Assembly: GCF_016097555.1 (NCBI RefSeq)
Contig: NC_054704.1
Span: 25,422,236-25,486,235, forward strand
Direction: 5' to 3'
Source of the DNA: Gigantopelta aegis
Lineage: Eukaryota > Mollusca > Gastropoda > Neomphalida > Peltospiridae
Length of the DNA: 64,000 bases
Under the pieces are notes generated by a model that had not been told where the DNA came from, searched no databases, and worked only from the letters and a program-made list of their open reading frames with translations. How positions within the stretch are numbered: the stretch's first letter is position 1; each line of letters begins with the position of its first letter. Positions 43,705 through 55,895 of this stretch are shown piece by piece. The translations under genes and the position numbers were made by a program.

Positions 43705-45420
43705 TTCAGTGCCTGTTAATACAGCCAGCTCTACAAATCATCTGTATGATCCAGATTGCAGGGTAAACCATTATCACAAATTTCCGTTAACAATAGCTTA
43801 GGTAAAATCTTTTTTATCTAGCACGCTGTGTATACTGAAGCATTTTGCTGGTCCACGGTGAATCCAGTTTAAATGAGTCCTCTGTACATGTTTTTAGCCC
43901 GAAAAAAAGCCAGATGTGTTCACAATTGCAGTCCTGTTTCGTACTTATGTTTGTTTTGTACTTATATTTGTTTTGCTATTATATTTAATACCTTTTTTTC
44001 TCTCACTTTTTTAATATTTAATACCTTTTTTGACTGGCTATTATTAATATTATTAGATTAATAGAAATTTTGTTGTCTTTTAAGATTTATTTACATCCAC
44101 CTTGAACACTTGTTATTATTAAATATCTTTTGTCCCCTTTATACCATTGTTAAGAATGTTAAAAGTGTTCTTGTATTGAACATTTTACTTTTTATATAAA
44201 TGGAGATGGCAATTTAATAAAACTACACATGCCTACCTATCCATCCACACACATTTATTAATACTAGTATATCTTCTGTATGTATGTACATTGTATGTAT
44301 ATAAATTATGCAGTCAGATCTTCTTACTGTGACTACATTCCATGGTCATTTTGTCTTATCATTTTTGTTGCAGTGCATTTGTCAAGAGTCATATTAATTA
44401 TGGGTTGTAGGGAACACTGTTCATACTAACGAATACAATGCTTCCAATATAAGCAGCAAAGTTTTTTTGTTGTTATTAGATTTTTTGTTTAACAGAATAT
44501 AAACAGATTTTTCTTTTTAATTCAAGCAAAACCTAAATAACTAAATGTAAATTCCTAATTAACCTAGTTGCATTATTGTAAATATTCCAATAATCATTTG
44601 CATTGCTAAAGTTACTGTCATGCTTTTCTTAAGGAATGTGTTCTGCACATTTTGAAAACTATACATGTATAACACATCAAGTCCGAAAGTCGCATGTCTT
44701 TTTAACAGGTTATTAAACGATTATTAGATAACTAGTTTTGATCAAGTGTCTTGGTACATGACCATCAAAAGGGAGCAGGCTTTCTTTAAACTGTAGACAG
44801 CTAATGTGCATAATTAACAATAATCATGTAACAAATAAACCAACCTACATCGAGGGAATTCGCAACACAGACTCTCAATACGGTACAGTTACAAGGAGCT
44901 TATTAATTATTTATGTTTACTGTTAGCTAATGATATATTTTCTGGTTCCCATAGCTGTTTGTATCCACTTAGATGTAATAATTATGGTCGTAGTAAAAAT
45001 GTCTGACTATGTATTAAACTGTTCCCACACTATTGTGGATGTACCGGTGTGTGTGTGTGTGTGTGTGTGTGCGTGTGTGTTTATACATATGACTATATCT
45101 ATATACGTATTGTATATGGATTATTCTACATTTATTAAGATAGTCCAGACATTTGTCACCATTTAGTTTCTGAAATGTTGGATGTGGTATATACATGTAT
45201 GTGTATTTTCGGCTTATTTGTACATGCCTTAAAAGAACCTTATGAACAAAATATTGCAGGTGTAAAGAATAAAATATACAATTATTTATAATACAGATAT
45301 TGTTAATCCAGTTATAATTTGTATTCAGTGTAGTAGTGTACGATCTTGGTTATATCTGTTTGTTATTCTCATTTTCCCTTTCACTGTATGAACTATACAT
45401 GTACTAGAAGTTTAAAACAA
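43705..45420. other. AT-rich stretch with a GT array, nothing else recognised
   Basis: A (GT)n array occupies about 45046-45081. No exon, SINE or TIR element recognised. Confidence 0.55.
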
Positions 45421-45426
45421 ACAAAA

Positions 45427-45611
45427 TCAGGGCTAGCTCTGCCACTTGCCAAATTCACCAATTGCGAATTTGATGAACACTTGGCAAATTTTATTTTTAT
45501 TTGGTGAAAACAGTTTGTGTAATAATTGATATTTTGTTGGAAAATAGCTATAGGTTTTGCATTTGTGAGATAATTTGGCGAAATTTTCTGATCACCCAGA
45601 GCTAGCCCTGA
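45427..45611. mobile_element. 185-bp MITE, perfect 15-bp TIRs (reference copy)
   Basis: TCAGGGCTAGCTCTG at 45427 and its exact complement CAGAGCTAGCCCTGA ending at 45611. Interior GCCACTTGCCAAATTCACCA, TAATTGATATTTTGTTGGAA, ATTTGGCGAAATTTTCTGAT. Other copies or relics: 23486, 38422, 40836, and a left-end piece at 63212-63260. Confidence 0.92.
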
Positions 45612-46317
45612 AAATTAAGTTTTTATGTAACTGAAATATAACATTCATGTTGCATTCATGTGTAACAATAAAAGAAATGTTTCCAATACATATACAATCA
45701 TTATCAAGGCATAAGACCGTATCTGACAACAATATTTATAATTATGTATACATTGGTTTGCAAATTGAATAAGATTTTAATTTTTTTGTTGATTATAAAC
45801 CGACAATTCATTGTAATGGTATAAACAGTTCCAGATAGTAACCTTTTATACCTCTGCGTCTTTGTGCTAACCAAATTCAAAATGGTTATCACCAACAATG
45901 ATCTTCCATCACCCTAGTTGCGAAACATTATTTAGCATAATTTATTAGTAACAGGTAATAATAATTTCTAAAGTGCATAAGCATTAAAGGTACATAGGCC
46001 CCAAAGAACATTGTATGGAATCTCTGATTAAAACATACATTTCTTGCTTTGAATATTCAAGTCTGTACATTCCTGTTTTCATGTATGTCTTAATGTCTAG
46101 AATTGTTATGGTATTGAGCCCCTCCTTTTAGAGTCTAGACTCAATCTTTAATGACGTCACATGCGTGCAATTTGTGTGGCATTGCTATGGCGTTAAAGTT
46201 TTAGATTCTGTTAGTCTCGCATCAAGACTAAGTTTTATAAGCATGAGACCTGGATTTGTGTCACTATGCTGTTTACAAATACATCCTGAGCTACATAAGC
46301 ATACAAACTCACATATT

Positions 46318-46545
46318 GGGGGGGGGGGGGTTGCCAGAATTAAATGAAAATGTCTGAATCTGGATAACAACAATTATTCATATTAGCATTACTAATGAAT
46401 CACTACGCATTTTTACATGAATTAAAACTAATTTTGAGAGTAGAATGATAGAAATATATGTCAGAAAGGTCTCAGGTTAGCACAATTTGTCCGAAGATTT
46501 ATATAATTTTTGCCCGAATTTGAGGTTTTATGCTCCGCCCCGCTA
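46318..46545. repeat. Dispersed repeat, copy 1 of 2
   Basis: A G run, then GCCAGAATTAAATGAAAATG, TCTGGATAACAACAATTATT, CTAATGAATCACTACGCAT, TTGCCCGAATTTGAGG. Copy 2 is at 55094-55320 (GCCCGAATTAAGCGAAAATG, CGAATCACTGTTGACATTTT, TTGCCCGAAAGCGAAC). No transposase. Confidence 0.7.
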
Positions 46546-46909
46546 TCTTGTACACTTATGCTGAGCTAAAACCATTGTCTTTCATACAACGACCATCTCC
46601 ATCTGCCATCGGAATACAAAACAACATGTTATTTAAAGCCAATAAAGACTGCTGTGTGGCATTCATAGTTTTGTTTGGTTCCAAAGTAAATTTATTAAAT
46701 GCCTCTTCAGTCACAAAACCAGTATTACTTTGGAAAAAAACACGGGTTCATCAGTATTAGAGATATCATACGTGGCATGATGCTTACAGTGGATGTCATT
46801 TGTTTAATGTCCCAAAATCTTCAGTCCACCTTCCCACTTAAGGATGACAAGTTTTCTCCCAATTATGGGTATTATTAATGGCTATGTCACTTAAATTATT
46901 TTAAAATGG

Positions 46910-47085
46910 TGGTAAAATCCAGTTTGAGCTACTGCAAATATCAATACACTAAAAGCCACATTGAATATGCAGATGTATTCTAAATAAGAAAATGCAGTTA
47001 ATATACAATTACAGTTCTTAAAAGGTTATATTAGTCGGAAACATGTTTCAATTGTTTTATTATGGAAATCTAAAAACATATATTT
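46910..47085. mobile_element. Half-MITE (GGGACATTCCTGAG family), copy 1
   Basis: Shares AAAATCCAGTTTGAGCTACT, CCACATTGAATATGCAGATG, TAGTCGGAAACATG with the segment at 48230-48396 and, more distantly, with one half of the palindromic MITE at 56392. The terminal TTAA end is not preserved. Confidence 0.7.
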
Positions 47086-47956
47086 TGTCTGTTCCTTAAA
47101 TGGACAAATAGAGCTTAAAGAACTAAAATCCCTCCTGGTAAGTAGCTATAGATACCTGTGCTGATACACAATTCAGTTTTTGCCCATCAATCATCCAAAC
47201 GAAAAAACAATATTCATAAAAACCCATCAAAACATAAACAAAGCACCACACGTTAATCTGGGAAAACTTTGCATTGAATTCTGGGATGAATAGCATTGCA
47301 GTCTCGCATGACTTCATCGTTGTCATTTGCCGAAAGGAGAATTATCAATATGTGCGACACTTAGAACTTTCATCTAATCACAAACATAAGCATTTACTTG
47401 TTCTCCAGATACCTGTACCAATAGAATTTTGAGAATTTACACTCCCAGGAAGTGCATTCCAAATGAGTTATTTGAAGCAAGAAACTAAGCTTTAGACAGA
47501 AACACCATGCAGTGTTTTCAGAGGGCCATGAACCTTTAATTAGGATGTATTGTGCAATGTTTAATCAGTGACTATTTTGATGAACTTTGTGTGCAATCAT
47601 GTTTGCTTCCATTTGATATACACAGTATGATGAGACAAATCAAAAGCTATGTTGTTGAACAAATGTTAGTCATGAATATCTTGCCATATTAAATATTGTT
47701 ATATACATGTATATACAGTGATATTGTGCATAATGATCCATTATGATTATTGAGAAAAGTGTGGTGTGTGTGTGTGTCAGGTCTCACAGTGTAACAAATA
47801 AGTTCAGCCAATTTTCAAATATTTAGAGTATTATCTTGAAAATTATTAAAATGTGGTTACTTTATAGAATATTTAAGAATATTTAATTAGCCAAAGACTA
47901 AATGTTGTAGCCACTTTGTATTTAAATTAGCAATTGGCTAATTTGGCAATGTGTGT

Positions 47957-47978
47957 GTGGGGGGGGGGGGGGGGGGGA
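47957..47978. repeat. Poly-G run
   Basis: About 20 consecutive G preceded by a short GT stretch; a possible G-quadruplex former. Confidence 0.9.
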
Positions 47979-48229
47979 GATTGAGAGAAAATACCACAAC
48001 AGTACAATTTATTTTAGTTTTTTAATGAGTTTACTACCATTGTTATTAATACGTTTCTGAGCAACAGTTCTTTTTAATGACTAACATGATACATTAAGTA
48101 CATTTTCTTGTTTAGAACATCAGTGTCAGTATATTGAATGGGTTTCTCATCAGCTTAAACTCTGTAGTAACTCAAAGTTCATTTTGTTTCTTTTTATATA
48201 TATTTTCATACATATAAAATTACTAGGAG

Positions 48230-48396
48230 GTAAAATCCAGTTTGAGCTACTGCAAATATCAAGACACTAAAAGCCACATTGAATATGCGGATGTATTCTA
48301 AATAAGAAAATGCAGTTGATATACAATTACAGTTCTTAAAAGGTTGTATTAGTCGAAAAAATTTCAATGGTTTTATTATGGAAATCTAAAAACATT
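48230..48396. mobile_element. Half-MITE, copy 2 (1.3 kb from copy 1)
   Basis: Over 90% identical by eye to 46910-47085 for about 165 bp. Sequence between the copies is unrelated. Confidence 0.75.
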
Positions 48397-48859
48397 TTTA
48401 TTATATTATAAAACTAAAATTGTGCTTCAGCATATAACATCTATTCTTTATCTCATTGAATGAAAGGGGTGGGGAGGGTATTCATATACAATTTTCTATT
48501 GAACATATTTTGACATTGTATACTTTTTTTTGTTTGTTGTATGTGTCACATTTTTGGCCATAAGACTTTGAAGTTTTGTTTGAACACACCTGGGTGTCTT
48601 TTTAATAAAGATCTTTATTGTACTTACATTTTCATTAACTTGTAATTGAAACAATTTTCTAATAACAGCTAATGGTTAGCTTTTTAAAATCTAATCTTAG
48701 CCTAAATAGTTTATATAAGTTACAGTAGCTATTTTCATGCAAGCATTACTTGTTAAGCTGCATTGATTTCAAAGTCTGTCATGAATAGGATTAGTCCCAT
48801 GATCCATTTTATTTGGTTCACTATAAACACTGCCAACTTTGTGCACCAACTAAGACAGT

Positions 48860-49109
48860 ACCGGCCTCGGTGGTGTCGTGATTAAGCCATCGGACATGGT
48901 TGGTAGGGACTGGGTTCGCAGCTTAGTGCCGGCTCCCACCCAGAGCGAGTTGTAACGACTCAATGGGTAGGTGTAATACCACTACACCCTCTTCTCTCTC
49001 ACTAACCCACTGTCCTGGACAGACAGCCCAGATAGCTGAGGTATGTGCCCAGGATAGCATGCTTGAACCTTAATTGGATATAAGCACGAAAATAAGTTGA
49101 ACTGAACTG
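48860..49109 (+). mobile_element. SINE, B-type, full length, with target duplication
   Basis: Perfect 12-bp direct repeats AACTAAGACAGT at 48848-48859 and 49110-49121. Head ACCGGCCTCGGTGGTGTCGT, box B GGGTTCGCAGCTTA, body CTGTCCTGGACAGACAGCCC, tail TTAATTGGATATAAGCACGA, then (TGAAC)n. Best B-type copy here. Confidence 0.94.
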
Positions 49110-49479
49110 AACTAAGACAGTGAAGTACCTTATTTTTGGAAGACTTGATATGTTGATTGTCCTTTTGTTATATATTAATAAAACCAACCTAGTATATTAA
49201 TAAAACCAACCAAAACTTTAGTATAAATTTCCTGCATATTATTAACAACTGGTGTCTGTTTCTGTAAATTAGCAATTATACACAAGAACTGTCTTCCTCA
49301 ACAAAAAAGAAAGGGAAAAAAAAAAGAGGTAAACCATCAGAATAAATGTCGTCCTCCTTTCAGCTAGTCATGTGTTGTTTTACTGTAAACAGGGAGATCA
49401 TGCTCTGTCAGTGTAATCTGAATCTGAAAAGTGGTGACTTGGTTGTCAGTGAATGTACAAAATAACAAAATAACCCAAG

Positions 49480-49570
49480 GGCCCGTCCCACAAAGCAGTC
49501 TTACCACTAAGATCACCTTATGTGCAGAGCTACCTTAGCACTAAGTACAAAAAGGTTACAGCTACCTGGC
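49480..49570. repeat. Left-end fragment of a MITE-like repeat
   Basis: GGGCCCGTCCCACAAAGCAG, TCTTACCACTAAGATCACCT, then CTTAGCACTAAGTAC. No matching right end seen. Family recognised from memory only. Confidence 0.4.
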
Positions 49571-49579
49571 CTAAATGAA

Positions 49580-51020
49580 CGTGGCAAAAGGTATGTATTG
49601 CTTTACCCATGTGTGTCCATGGCAGCCTTCTGGTTATTTTAACAGTTTTAATTTCCATAAATTAAGCTAATTAATTCTAAAAAGTGTAGAGGGTTAATAA
49701 AATAAAATGTTGCAGGAATAAATTCACCACAAACGAGTATTAAATATGTGACATTTATTTGTATGCATATCTATGCATATGAATATGTACTTTTGTAGGT
49801 CACTTAGATGTATTACAGTTGCAACATCACTTATGGGTTCCTGGTAGGAAGAAAACTACTTATACAAAGTCCCTTTCAAAATGGTGCTTTCCACTGACTT
49901 GAAATTGTTTAAATTTTTTAAAAATATAAAATTTCTTTCTTTAATTTTTAGTAACACATTGCATTTATTAAATTTGTTGTATATTGGTATTGTTACTATT
50001 GGTATGGATGTTAACAATTAAAGATTGAGGGGTGGATCTTGTGCTTTTGCTTCTTTAGGCCACTGTAAAGTAAATCCTAGTTTTTTTTATCCCAAGGATA
50101 AAGTCCTGTCCATATTTGTTTTGGGTCTTTTAGGAAGGGGCAAACATTTTTGTAAAACAAAAATTATAAAATTTCAAAAAACCCACCCCACTATGTAGTG
50201 TTTTGAATGTTCTGAATTTATTTTTTACATGTAAAAAAAAAATCAACCCCTGCTCTCGGTTTAAAAAAAAAAGGTTTGGATGAAAATCAAGCATTTAATT
50301 AATAGTGGCCTTAATTTAGACATCAAAAGAGAAAAGCTGTTTCCTTTATGTTTTTAGTTTCAACTCATACATGCTTCCACCGAAATTCACAGTGGCAACG
50401 TGGGAGTTTTGTTATTGTTTTAGTTACTCAAGTGTATATTGATATAATCAGATTCTTTCACCATCAACTTTGTGATCTTTCAACATGGTATTGTCAAGTG
50501 CCGATCTAGAAACTTGTGTTTCATCTCACTGTATGCTGTAGTGGTTGTGATATCCAAAGCATGTGGTTTTTTGCCAAGTTTACAAAGTACCAATTAAACA
50601 GACCAATTAATAAAGATGTTTTAATTACATGGTAGTTGTGTTTTATTTTGTTGTCTATATTGTTATGCAATGCCAGCATATTTAAAATATTCCTGTTTCC
50701 TGTTAGGTGTCTTTTATGACATGGTAATTGCAGTGTTTGGTCTAGAAAGTGAAAGACAAAAAAGTAGGCTATTCCTACTCTCTTTAGCAGCAAAGCATCT
50801 TTTAAATCTTTTAGTTTTGCTGTATTTATTTTATTTGTTGGTTTTTGTTTTGTTTGGGGTTTTCTCTCTCTCTCCCCCCCCCCCCCCCCCCCCCCCCGAC
50901 TATTATGCAACCACTTTTCCTAAGAGACCACCTCCATAATCTAAACATAAAATAATCTGTGGTAAGCATTAAGCGTCCACCTGCTATAGGCAGCCATTTG
51001 TCTGCATAACGGATTTGATC
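49580..51020. other. AT-rich stretch with poly-C run
   Basis: A C run of more than 20 nt at about 50875-50897 lies after CTCTCTCTCTC. Reading frames spanning it (Gly or Pro runs) are artefacts. Nothing else recognised. Confidence 0.6.
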
Positions 51021-51029
51021 GTACTTTGA

Positions 51030-51335
51030 AAGGAAGGAAATGTTTTTACTTAATGACGCACTCAACACATTCTATTTACAGTTATATGGCGTCGGACACA
51101 TGGTCTACACAGATATTGAGAGAGGAAACTTGTCGCCACTTCATGGATTCCGATTAGCAGCAAGAGATCTTTTATATGCACTATCCCACAGATAGGATAA
51201 TACATATCATGGCCTTTGTTACACCAGTTATGGAACACTGGCTGGAACAAGAAATAGCCCAATGGGCCCACCGACAGAGATCCATCCTAGATCATGCATT
51301 AGGCAAGCACTACCACTGAGCCAAGTCTTGCCCTC
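51030..51335 (-). mobile_element. SINE, A-type with alternative tail, near full length
   Basis: Reverse orientation: CGCACTCAACACATTCTATT, CACTTCATGGATTCCGATTA, AGATCTTTTATATGCACTAT, CAAGAAATAGCCCAATGGGC, then degraded head CACTACCACTGAGCCAAGTC. Confidence 0.88.
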
Positions 51336-51422
51336 TTCTGTAATTTGGTTACATTTCTATTTCTGTGCAATGGGTTGAATGGACATCTGTAATGTTGCCA
51401 AACACCAATTTATTATAGTATT

Positions 51423-51555
51423 CAGTGGTGGATCTAAGGGCAATCCTAAAGGGGTTTTTTTACGATGGAGAATCCAAGGAATCTTCGTGAATGTTTGTGG
51501 CCTTTGGTTACTTGTGATTGCCCCCCTCCAAATGGATTTTCTGGATTCGCTACTG
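51423..51555. mobile_element. 133-bp MITE (CAGTGGCGGATCCA type) with 5-bp duplication
   Basis: CAGTGGTGGATCTAAGGG at the left; CTCCAAATGGATTTTCTGGA, then TTCGCTACTG at the right. GTATT flanks both sides (51418-51422 and 51556-51560). A second, G-run-interrupted left end lies at 52144-52190 (CAGTGGCGGATCCACAAAAT). Confidence 0.75.
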
Positions 51556-51619
51556 GTATTTGAAGGTGGGAGCAGTTGCTCTAGAAGACTGTACATGTAT
51601 AATTTGTATAGTAACTCCT

Positions 51620-51872
51620 CAGTTGCACTCGACACATTTTATTTACGGTTATATGGTTACGAACCACACATTGAGAGAGAAAACCCGGTCACCACGCAAT
51701 GGGCTACTCTTTCCAATTAGCAGTAAGGGATCTTTTATATGCACCATCCCATGGACTGGAGAGCAAATACCACGGCCTTTGATGTACCAGTCGTGGTGCA
51801 CTGGCTGGAGCGAAAAATAGCCCAATGGGCCCACTGACGGGGATCGATTCCAAATTGACCGCGCTTTACCAT
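51620..51872 (-). mobile_element. SINE, A-type with alternative tail
   Basis: Reverse orientation: CACTCGACACATTTTATTTA, GCAGTAAGGGATCTTTTATA, GATGTACCAGTCGTGGTGCA, CCCACTGACGGGGATCGATT. The head ends at GACCGCGCTTTACC. Confidence 0.9.
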
Positions 51873-52143
51873 GCGATTTGTCATTCGTTTCATAGTTATA
51901 TGATTTCAATCGTTTCATTTAACACCAGAAGGAAGCCTCCAAGTTTTGAATACAACAATAATGCAACTCAAAATAAATATTTTGGATGAACATGCAGGCA
52001 CAGCGGAGCAATAATTCTGCATATAAAAAAATATATTATTGGTAGTAAATCTTAAGGCGGAGATGAATTTTAGCCTACTTGTAGAATACAAAACAAAAAA
52101 ATGTATTTCAGGACATCTATTTTTTAAAAACGTATCCCCTAAC

Positions 52144-52190
52144 CAGTGGCGGATCCACAAAATCCATTTGGGGGGGGGGGGGGGGGGGCA
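52144..52190. repeat. MITE left end with G run
   Basis: CAGTGGCGGATCCACAAAAT, CCATTTG, then about 19 G. It shares its terminus with the element at 51423. No right end found. Confidence 0.6.
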
Positions 52191-52479
52191 GTGACATGAG
52201 GTGGAATGCCAAGGGAACTTTGGGGGAGGTTTGGAGAGGGATCATAAAAAATGGGCAGAATTTTGAAAATAGCAATTAGTAAAAAAGTTAATAGATTAAA
52301 GAAAAAAAAGAAAAAGGTTACAAGCCAAAAATAAAAAAGAATTGACTGCTCGGCCGAATATTTATATAATTTGGAGCATTTTAGAAGGACAGTCCAAAAT
52401 GAAATAAGAGAAAGAAGAGAGGATCGGACTATTTAATAATATTACAAAAAAGAAGTAATTTCGACATAAAATTTTGAAC

Positions 52480-53230
52480 GCAGATCTAAACGTTTAAAGT
52501 CCGATCGATATGTCCACGCGAGTGACCTCGTTAAGGCCGTTTGGGTGCACAGCTTAAAGGGACGAGATGGGTTGCATCCCGTCAAGAAAACCCCTACATT
52601 GACAGTCGATAGACGTTGAAGGTGTAGTGCTGTGCTGAAATACAGATCTTGAGAAGCCGGATTCGTCTGAACGAGTAGAGTATCAGACTAGAGTATAGTC
52701 CAGTCGTCATGGGTTGGTATAGTGGTGCGGACGGGCCCGACTCCGGAGGATACGAGATGGCATCACTATAAAACAATGTAAAGTCTAGAAAAAGAGTAGT
52801 AGGGGCCGACCCCGCTTCCTATTTCTTCTTAGAGTGGGGCGGTCAATCTTCCAGTGCTGCTAGGACAGGCTCGGACATGTAGAGACTAAACGCGAACAAC
52901 CGTGGCGTTCCTGAGAATGGCCGTCATACGAGTCACGAAAAAACAAGTCAACATAGTCAGACGGAGAAAAACGTGGAGGCGAGGAATCTCGCTGAAAAAG
53001 AATCCAACCTGGTGGTGCATACTGTCGAAACGAGAAGCGTTCCAGCGTTCAATCAGTTCCAATGGCCGCATAGGCCTACATCCCAGTAGAAAACTTCATT
53101 TCGCTGACAAAAACAACGAAATGAAGGACCCCCAAGTCGAGCACACGAAAGCACGTGCAGTGTGCACAACCGAAACAAACACGTCTTGCCGCGTGGAGCT
53201 CCAGACTGGGAATTATTCTTGAGACTACCG
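52480..53230. other. CpG-rich island, function unknown
   Basis: About 750 bp with higher GC and frequent CpG (CGATCGATATGTCCACGCGA, GCGGACGGGCCCGACTCCGG, CCGCGTGGAGCTCC) inside AT-rich DNA. No SINE, TIR element, rRNA or tRNA recognised. Moderately long frames exist on both strands: plus 52902-53222, 106 codons, basic; minus 52594-52776, with LYQPMTTGLYSSLILYSFRR. None has a known motif or strong splice sites. It could be an unmethylated promoter, a degraded gene or an inserted foreign fragment. Confidence 0.5.
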
Positions 53231-53239
53231 CCACACTAC

Positions 53240-54195
53240 TTGTTAGCAAAATTATGTAATTAATATTTCCTTAAATGTTTTGGGTTTTTTCTTCTTTTTT
53301 TTTTCTTCTTTAACCTACAACTATTAAAGGCCTATTAGAATAATTGTGTGTTTCTGTATTGATAAGATAGGCCTACGGCCAGTCAGACAGTTTAAAAATA
53401 TACTAAATTAAGATACAGAATTTTAACTTTGTTTAAATATTAAATTAAAGATTTATTCATTCATTCATTTATGTAGTTATTTTCGTGTTTATATTAAGGT
53501 TCAAAATCTATTTGTATTCCCAATAACGAGTAAAATGTTGTAGGCTTACTCCTACTTTTGCTTTTACGCAAGCGCTGCAAAACTCTTCGTTAAATGTTCC
53601 AAATATTTTCAGAAAACGAGGACTCCTTATAAATGCGTGATCTGTCATTCTAATGTTTTCAGTACATACACTATACAGCAAATCAAACAAATTATGTCAC
53701 TAGGGCAAACTGACCATATCTCGACCAAGTCCTAATTACGACCACAATTTGAAGGGATTATATGGTGAGAATATATTGGGGATCATTATTCAAAACTGCT
53801 GCTTTAAAAACAATATGATTGGTAGTTTGTTCAGACATGCTCATTCAACTTAAAAACCGAAGTCTGAGACTGATAGAGACGCCCACCTTTTTAGCTATAT
53901 GTGCAAGATATTCAATTAACTTTCAGTCATAAAACGATAAAATTAAATAAATATTTATTTGTAATTTTATAACATTTGTTTATATAGCAAGTATACATTT
54001 GACCTAATCTTGACCACGTAAAAGTCCTATTGACGACCATGATCGTGATCAAATTGGGTGGTTGAGATCAAATCAAATGTACTCATTGTCCTAAGTTTAA
54101 ATATACATAGGCAATGCTAGGCCTAAATACTATTACACACAGACATTTTCATGTCCATTTGTATGTATTCATGTATGTGGAGCGCCCACATGATG
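53240..54195. other. AT-rich stretch, possible weak inverted element
   Basis: CTAGGGCAAACTGACCATAT, TCTCGACCAAGTCC near 53700 and GGTGGTTGAGATCAAATC, CATTGTCCTAAG near 54057-54096 are loosely inverted. Too diverged to call an element. Confidence 0.35.
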
Positions 54196-54199
54196 GGTG

Positions 54200-54312
54200 T
54201 GATTAATCTAGAAACGATTCCCATCGTTGAGCCCATTGGGCTATTTCCGTTTCCATACAGTGCTCCACGACTGGTGTAACAAAGGCCGTGGTATGTACTA
54301 TCCTGTTTGTAG
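54200..54312 (+). mobile_element. SINE body fragment, A-type
   Basis: GAGCCCATTGGGCTATTTCC, GTGCTCCACGACTGGTGTAA, AAGGCCGTGGTATGTACTAT. Both ends missing. Confidence 0.85.
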
Positions 54313-54783
54313 ATTAGCCCATTCCATGAAAGTATTAACATTGAAGAAACCGACATGTAATGTGTTGTATAACGTGTATCTGTCAAAAATGTTTGGGTTT
54401 TTTTAAATGCAGAATTGTCCCAAAACATTGGAATTGTGAGAGTATTATGAAAAGTATGAGGATCCACCTAATGAGGACTAAAAATGTCACAAGTGTGAAA
54501 CATGGTGCCATGAACAGTGTAGTGATAGCCAAGCTGCTGATACTCATATCTATGGCTTTTGTCTGAATTAAATACACAATGTTATTGTGTTAAGATAACA
54601 TTGACTAGATTGGTAGCATCATCTTCGCAAATCAAGGTACCATTCCGTATCTATATCATAGACATTTAACACAAATTGGTGTACATATTGGTATTATATA
54701 TAGCTACATTTTGTATATTTTGGTATATCTGATATATTTCCATTATACACGCGTTTACTCTTTCTCTGTCTACATCTCTCTCT

Positions 54784-54792
<9 letters not shown>

Positions 54793-54841
<49 letters not shown>

Positions 54842-55013
54842 GGAGGGGACAGACACAGACACACACACACAGACAGACACACAGACAGACATAGACAGAG
54901 ACACACATAGACACAGGCACACACACACACAGAGAGACAACACACACAGACACACACACACACACACACAGATACACAGACACGGGCTAACACAGACACA
55001 CAGACACATACAT

Positions 55014-55059
<46 letters not shown>

Positions 55060-55072
55060 GGAGGGGAGGGGA
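54793..55072. repeat. (CA)n / (GA)n compound microsatellite
   Basis: CA arrays interrupted by GACA and GA arrays, ending in GAGAGA then GGGAGGGGA. All long Cys/Val/Ser or Thr/His frames here are repeat artefacts. Confidence 0.95.
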
Positions 55073-55093
55073 CGGGAGGGAGAGAGCAAAGTG

Positions 55094-55320
55094 GTGGGGG
55101 AGCCCGAATTAAGCGAAAATGATCTTATCTGAAAATGATCTTATCTGAATAACGTTTATGTATAAATTACATTGCTATAACTATATAGTGTTCCAAACGA
55201 ATCACTGTTGACATTTTTATATGAATGATGGAAATACATGGTGACACGTTTTCAGGTCAGATAATTTTGCCTGAACTTCTCCAATGTTTTTGCCCGAAAG
55301 CGAACACTTGCTCCAGAAAA
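55094..55320. repeat. Dispersed repeat, copy 2 of 2
   Basis: Partner of 46318-46545. It carries a local doubling AAAATGATCTTATCTG. Confidence 0.7.
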
Positions 55321-55344
55321 TGGGGGAGGCAAGTTGACCCCAGC

Positions 55345-55552
55345 GAACGCCTTTTTTCATACTATAAAATTTACTACATGCTATTTATTTCTGAGCCGAT
55401 TGTTTTATAAATAGGACACAAAAATAGTATTTATTTTTTATTTCCAAAACACTTTTACTTGTCTTCTTACGTCAAACCAAACTGGAATTATTAAAAAAAA
55501 AAAAAAAAAAAAAACCCACTTAAATTGTAGAAGGATGGGACGGATTAAGCCT
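55345..55552. repeat. Duplicated 200-bp segment, copy 1
   Basis: TTTTTCATACTATAAAATTT, TGAGCCGATTGTTTTATAAA, CTTACGTCAAACCAAACTGG, AGAAGGATGGGACGG. It matches 60013-60206 (TTTTTCATACTATGGAATTT, TGAACCGATTGTTTTCTAAA, CTTACGTCAAACCAAACTAG). Copy 1 contains a poly-A expansion. Confidence 0.85.
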
Positions 55553-55561
55553 AAGCCTAAG

Positions 55562-55706
55562 CTTAATGGTTTGTAAAATTTTCTATTTAGATACTTACTT
55601 GTCTCGACTTTATTGTTAATGGAAATCTTCACTAACTGTGAAGAAAAACCTCACAAATGAACGACAAGCAGACGACAACAACTCGGATGTTAATAATTGC
55701 GCGAAC
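55562..55706. mobile_element. Fragment of the 827-bp TTAA element
   Basis: TACTTACTTGTCTCGACTTT, ACTGTGAAGAAAAACCTCAC, AATTGCGCGAACC correspond to 30135-30232 in the full element at 29749. Confidence 0.8.
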
Positions 55707-55857
55707 CAAACATAACGCAGTAAAACATTAAGGAGCGTTTAGTTACATTTTAAAAACTTTTATGAAATTTTATAAATGCATTCAGGCCTCACCACTGGAA
55801 GGCGCTTCAATCCATGACCCACGTTTTTGTGTTTTTTGTTTTGTATTTTTTGTAAAA

Positions 55858-55895
55858 AAAAAAAATTGTGTGTGTGTGTGTGTGTGGGGGGGGGG
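55858..55895. repeat. Poly-A, (GT)n, poly-G run
   Basis: Compound simple repeat. Confidence 0.9.

Noticed and set aside
50521..50910. 129-codon minus-strand frame starting with a Gly run
   Set aside because: It starts in the poly-C tract and continues through AT-driven sequence without a recognisable domain or splice context.
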